From Xylocopa sonorina (taxonomy: Eukaryota > Arthropoda > Insecta > Hymenoptera > Apidae), in contig NW_027490129.1 in assembly GCF_050948175.1 (NCBI RefSeq), positions 1-64,000 of the forward strand: a stretch of DNA of 64,000 bases, given 5' to 3'. The translations under genes and the position numbers were made by a program. The notes beneath the pieces were generated by a model that was not told where the DNA came from, did no database searches, and saw nothing but the letters and a program-made list of their open reading frames with translations. How positions within the stretch are numbered: position 1 is the first letter of the stretch; every line of letters begins with the position of its first letter. This document shows, piece after piece, positions 59,901 through 64,000 of the stretch.

Positions 59901-62900
59901 AGATTTCTAATGCTTCTCAAATCGCGATATCGCTACACATTACTACGATTCATGATAATATATAATATTCATTGTGGAGTGTTATGTACACCTCGTATTC
60001 ACTTCAAAAGAATGTAAATGCGACACTTCCTTGCTAGGAAGTAGCGTTTGCAGATGTCTACGTATCGAAGCAATTGTGTTCTAATGCTTCTTAAATCGCC
60101 ATATTACATCACTTTTCTATGTTTCATGATAAGATATAATATTCATTGTGGAGTGTTATGTATACCTCGTATTCACTTCAAAAGAATGTAAATGCGACAC
60201 TTCCTTGCTAGGAAATAGCGTTTGCAGATGTCTACGTATCGAAGCAATAGTGTTCTAATGCTTCTTAAATCGCCATATCGCATCTCACATCTATGTTTCA
60301 TAATAAGATATAATATTCATTGTGCAGTGTTATGTATATCTCGTCTATACTTCAAACGGATGTAAATGCGACACTTCCTTGCTAGGAAATAGCGTTTGCA
60401 GATGTCTACGTATCGTGGCATTAGATTTCTAATGCTTTCAAAACGCGGTATCATTACTCATTACTGTGTTTCATGAGAATATATAATATTCATTGTGGTG
60501 TGTTATATATACCTCGTATTCACTTCAAAAGAATGTAAATGCGACACTTCCTTGGTAGGTAGTAGCGTTTGCAGATGTCTACGTATCGAAGCAATAGAGT
60601 TCTAATGCTTCTTAAATCGTCATATCGCATCACATATCTACGTTTCATGATATGATATAATATTCATTGCGATGTGTCATGTATACCTCGTATTCCTTTC
60701 AAAAGAATGTAACTGCGACACCTACTTGCTGGGAAATAGCGTTTGCAGTTGTCTACGTATCGAAGCAATAGTGTTCTAATGATACTTAAATCGCGATATC
60801 GCATCTCATTTCTATGTTTCATGATATGACATAATATTCATTGTGCAGTGTTATGTATACCTCGTATTCACTTAAAAAGAATGTAAATGCGACACTTCCT
60901 TGGTAGGTAGTAGCGTTTGCAGATGTCTACGTATCGAAGCAATAGAGTTCTAATGCTTCTTAAATCGTCATATCGCATCTCATATGTACGCCTTGATAAG
61001 ATATAATATTCATTGCGAAGTGTCAAGTATATCTCGTATGCCTTTCAAGAGAATATAAATGCGACACTTCCTTGCTAGGAAATAGCGCTTGCAGATGTCT
61101 ACGTATCGAAGAAATAGAGTTCTAAAGCTTCTTAAATCGCTATATCGCGTCTCATTTCTATGTTTCATGATAAGATATAATATTCATTGTGCAGTGTTAA
61201 GAATACCTCGTATTCACTTCAAAAGAATGTAAATGCGACACATCCTTGCTTGGAAAAAGCGTTTGCAGATGTCTACGTATCGAAGCAATAGTTTTCTAAT
61301 GCTTCTTAAATCGCCATATCGCATCCCATTTCTATGTTTCATGATAAAATATAATATTCATTGTGCAGTGTTATGTATATCTCGTCTACACTTCAAATGA
61401 ATGTAAATGCGACACTTCCTTGCAAGGAAATAGCGTTTGCAGATGTCTGCGTATCGAAGCAATAGAGTTCTAATGATTCTTAAATCGTCATATCGCATCC
61501 CATTTCTATGTATCATGATAAGATATAATATTCATTGCGAAGTGTCATGTATACCTCGTATTCCTTTCAAAAGAATGTAGATGCGCCACTTCCTTGCTAG
61601 GAAGTAGCGTCTGCAGATGTCTACGTATCGAAGCAATAGAATTCTAATGCCTCTTAATTCGCCATATCGCATCTCATTTCTATGTTTCATGATAAGATAT
61701 AATATTCATTACGAAGTGCGATGTATACCTCGTATACACTTCAATTGAATGTTCATGCGACAATTCCTTCCTAGGAAATAGCGTTTGCAGATGTCTACGT
61801 ATCGAAGCAATAGACATCCAATGTTTCATAAATCGTCATATCGCATCACATTTCTATGTTTCATGATAAGATATAATATTCTTTGTGCAGTGTTATGTAT
61901 ACCTCGTATTCACCTCAAAAGAATGTAAATGCGACACTTCCTTCCTAGGAAATAGCGTTTGCAGATGCCTACGTATCGAAGCAATAGAGTTCTAATGCTT
62001 CTCAAAACGCGATATCGCTACTCATTACTACGATTCATGATAATATATAATATTCATTGTGGAGTGTTAAGTGTACCTCGTATTCACTTCAAAAGAATGT
62101 AAATGCGACACTTCCTTGCTAGGAAGTAGCGTTTGCAGATGTCTATGTATCGAAGCAATACAGTTCTAATGCTTCTTAAATCGTCATATCGCATCACATA
62201 TCTACGTTTCATGATATGATATAATATTCATTGCGATGTGACATGTATACCTCGTATTCCTTTCAAAAGAATGTAACTGCGACACTTCCTTGCTGGGAAA
62301 TGGCGCTTGCAGATGTTTACGTATCGAAGCAATAGTGTTTTAATGCTTCTTAAATCGTCATATCGCATCTCATTTCTATGTTTCATGATAAGATATAATA
62401 TTACTTGCGAAGTGTCATGTATACCTCGTATTCCTTTCGAAAGAATGTAAATGCGACACTTCCTTGCTAGGATATAGCGTTTGCAGATGTCTCTGTATAG
62501 AAGCAATAGAGATATAATGCTTCTCAAAACGCGATATCGCTACTCATTACCATGTTTCATGATAATATATAATATTCACTGTGGAGTGTGATGTATACCT
62601 CGTATTCACTTCAAAGAAATGTGAATGCGACACTTCCTTGCTAGGAAATAGCGTTTGCAGATGTCTACGTATCGAAGCAATAGATTTCTAAAGCTTGCTA
62701 ATTCGCGATATCGCATCGCATTTCTATGTTTCATGATTAGATATAATCTTCATTGTGCAGTGTTATGTATATCTCGTCTATACTTCAAATGAATGTAAAT
62801 GGGACATTTCCTTGCTAGGAAATAGCGTTTGCAGATGTCTACGTATCGGAGCAATAGAGTTCTAATGCTTCTTAAATCGCCATATTGCATCTCATTCCTA

Positions 62901-64000
62901 TGTTTCATGATAAGATATAATATTCATTGCGAAGTGTCATGTATACCTCGTATTCCTTTCAAAAGAATGTAAATGCGACACTTCAATGCTAGGAAGTAGC
63001 GTTTGCTGATTTCTACGTATCGAAGCAATAGTATTCTAATGCTTCTTAAATCGCGATATCGCACCTCATTTCTATGTTTCATGATAAGATATAATAATCA
63101 TTGTGTAGTGTTATGTTTATCTCATCTATACTTCAAATGAATGTAAATGCGACACTTCCTTGTTAGGAAATAGCGTTTGCAGATGACTGCGTATCGTGGC
63201 ATTAGAGTTCTAATGCTTCTCAAAACGCGATATCGCATCTCATTTCTATGTTTCATGATAAGATATAATATTCATTGTGCAGAGTTATGTATATCTCGTC
63301 TATACTTCAAATGGATGTAAATACGACACTTCCTTGCTAGGAAGTAGCGTTTGCAGATGTCTACGTATCGTGGCATTAGAGTTTAATGCTTCTCAAAACG
63401 CGATATCGCTACTCATTACTATGTTTCATGATAATATATAATATTCATTGTGGAGTGTTATGTATACCTCGTATTCACTTCAAAAGAATGCAAATGCGAC
63501 ACTTCCTTGCTAGGAAATAGCGTTTGCAGATGTCTACGTATCGGAGCAATGGAGTTCTAAATCTTTCTAATTCGCGATATCGCATCTCATTTCTATGTTT
63601 CATGATAAGATACAATATTCATTGTGGAGTGTTATGTATACCTCGTATTCGTTTCAAAAGAATGTAAATGCGACACTTCCTTGCTAGGAAGTTGCGTTTG
63701 CAGATGTCTACGTATCGAAGCAATAGTGTTCTAATTTTTCTTAAATCGCGGTATCGCATCCCATTTCTATGTTTCATGATAAGATATAATATTCATTGTG
63801 CAGTGCTATGTATACCTCGTATTCACTTCAAAAGTATGTAAATGCGACACTTCCTTGCTAGGAAGTTGCGCTTGCAGATGTCTACGTATCGAAGCAAGAG
63901 TGTTCTAATGCTTCTTAAATCGTCATATCGCATCTCATTCATATGTTTCATGATAATATATAATATTCATTGTGGAGTGTTATGTATACCTCGTATTCGT

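Larger units (their letters stand above)
46160..64000. repeat. 174-bp satellite array, right part (about 102 monomers)
   Basis: This is the same monomer family and orientation as the left part, interrupted only by the mariner element and running off the window end. The copy at 60141-60314 is a good reference monomer, exactly 174 bp from ATTCATTG to the next ATTCATAG/ATTCATTG position. Local features are a shortened monomer at 49800, a 349-bp dimer repeat at 52.0-53.2 kb, and an 8-monomer-offset duplication at 56.6/58.0 kb. I see no genes in it. Confidence 0.97.

Noticed and set aside
8169..64000. CRISPR-like or spacer-repeat organisation
   Set aside because: The repeats are directly abutting 174-bp monomers with no unique spacers, in a eukaryotic satellite context.
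8169..64000. CENP-B box in the monomer
   Set aside because: The only TTCG-type candidate (reverse of GTATCGAAGC) lacks the required A and CGGG positions.
8169..64000. Telomeric TTAGG tracts or rDNA, tRNA or snRNA genes within the array
   Set aside because: No run of TTAGG beyond the mariner TIR start, and no recognisable RNA gene motifs.

Overview
The window is mobile and repetitive DNA from a eukaryote, most likely an insect; the species cannot be told from the sequence. No host single-copy gene, tRNA, rRNA or CRISPR array is visible. The insect assignment rests on three things: a Ty3/gypsy (Metaviridae-type) retroelement with long LTRs and a putative tRNA-Leu primer site, an Hsmar1-like mariner transposon, and a long AT-rich satellite array.

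Region 1 (1-8168) is a nearly complete LTR retrotransposon on the + strand. The window opens inside its 5' LTR, of which 885 of an inferred 1487 bp are present. Then come a primer-binding site (893-911), gag (960-2252, two zinc knuckles), a -1 frameshift signal (slippery heptamer GGGAAAC at 2135-2141 with a possible stem 5 nt downstream), pol (to 6979; protease, reverse transcriptase, RNase H, integrase with HHCC, D,D35E and GPY/F), a polypurine tract (6671-6681) and the complete 3' LTR (6682-8168). The two LTRs are identical by eye over the 885 bp that can be compared, and gag and pol are uninterrupted, so the insertion looks very young. Pol reads through the polypurine tract about 298 bp into the 3' LTR. 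There is no env gene.

Region 2 (8169-44873 and 46160-64000) is one continuous satellite array with a 174-bp monomer, roughly 313 monomers in one orientation. Neighbouring monomers are diverged and fall into interleaved subtypes. Long blocks recur at offsets that are whole multiples of 174 bp, or within a few bases of that: 5x, 8x, 18x, 27x, 30x and about 22x, 35x, 37x, 40x, 41x and 43x. This fits unequal exchange or amplification of multi-monomer blocks. A 349-bp dimer is repeated just over three times at 52.0-53.2 kb. Each monomer carries several short palindromes. One minus-strand frame is mostly open because 174 bp is exactly 58 codons.

Region 3 (44874-46159) is a 1286-bp mariner element inserted in the satellite in antisense orientation. 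It has 31-bp perfect terminal inverted repeats, a TA duplication and an uninterrupted transposase frame with an intact D,D34D triad.

Both transposons entered the same short GTATAC site of the satellite monomer. An uninterrupted paralogue of the retroelement's right flank is present 3827 bp away. The window therefore shows how a satellite array, probably centromeric or pericentromeric (an inference), turns over by block duplication and takes in selfish elements. I found no evidence of a new enzymatic or defence system.
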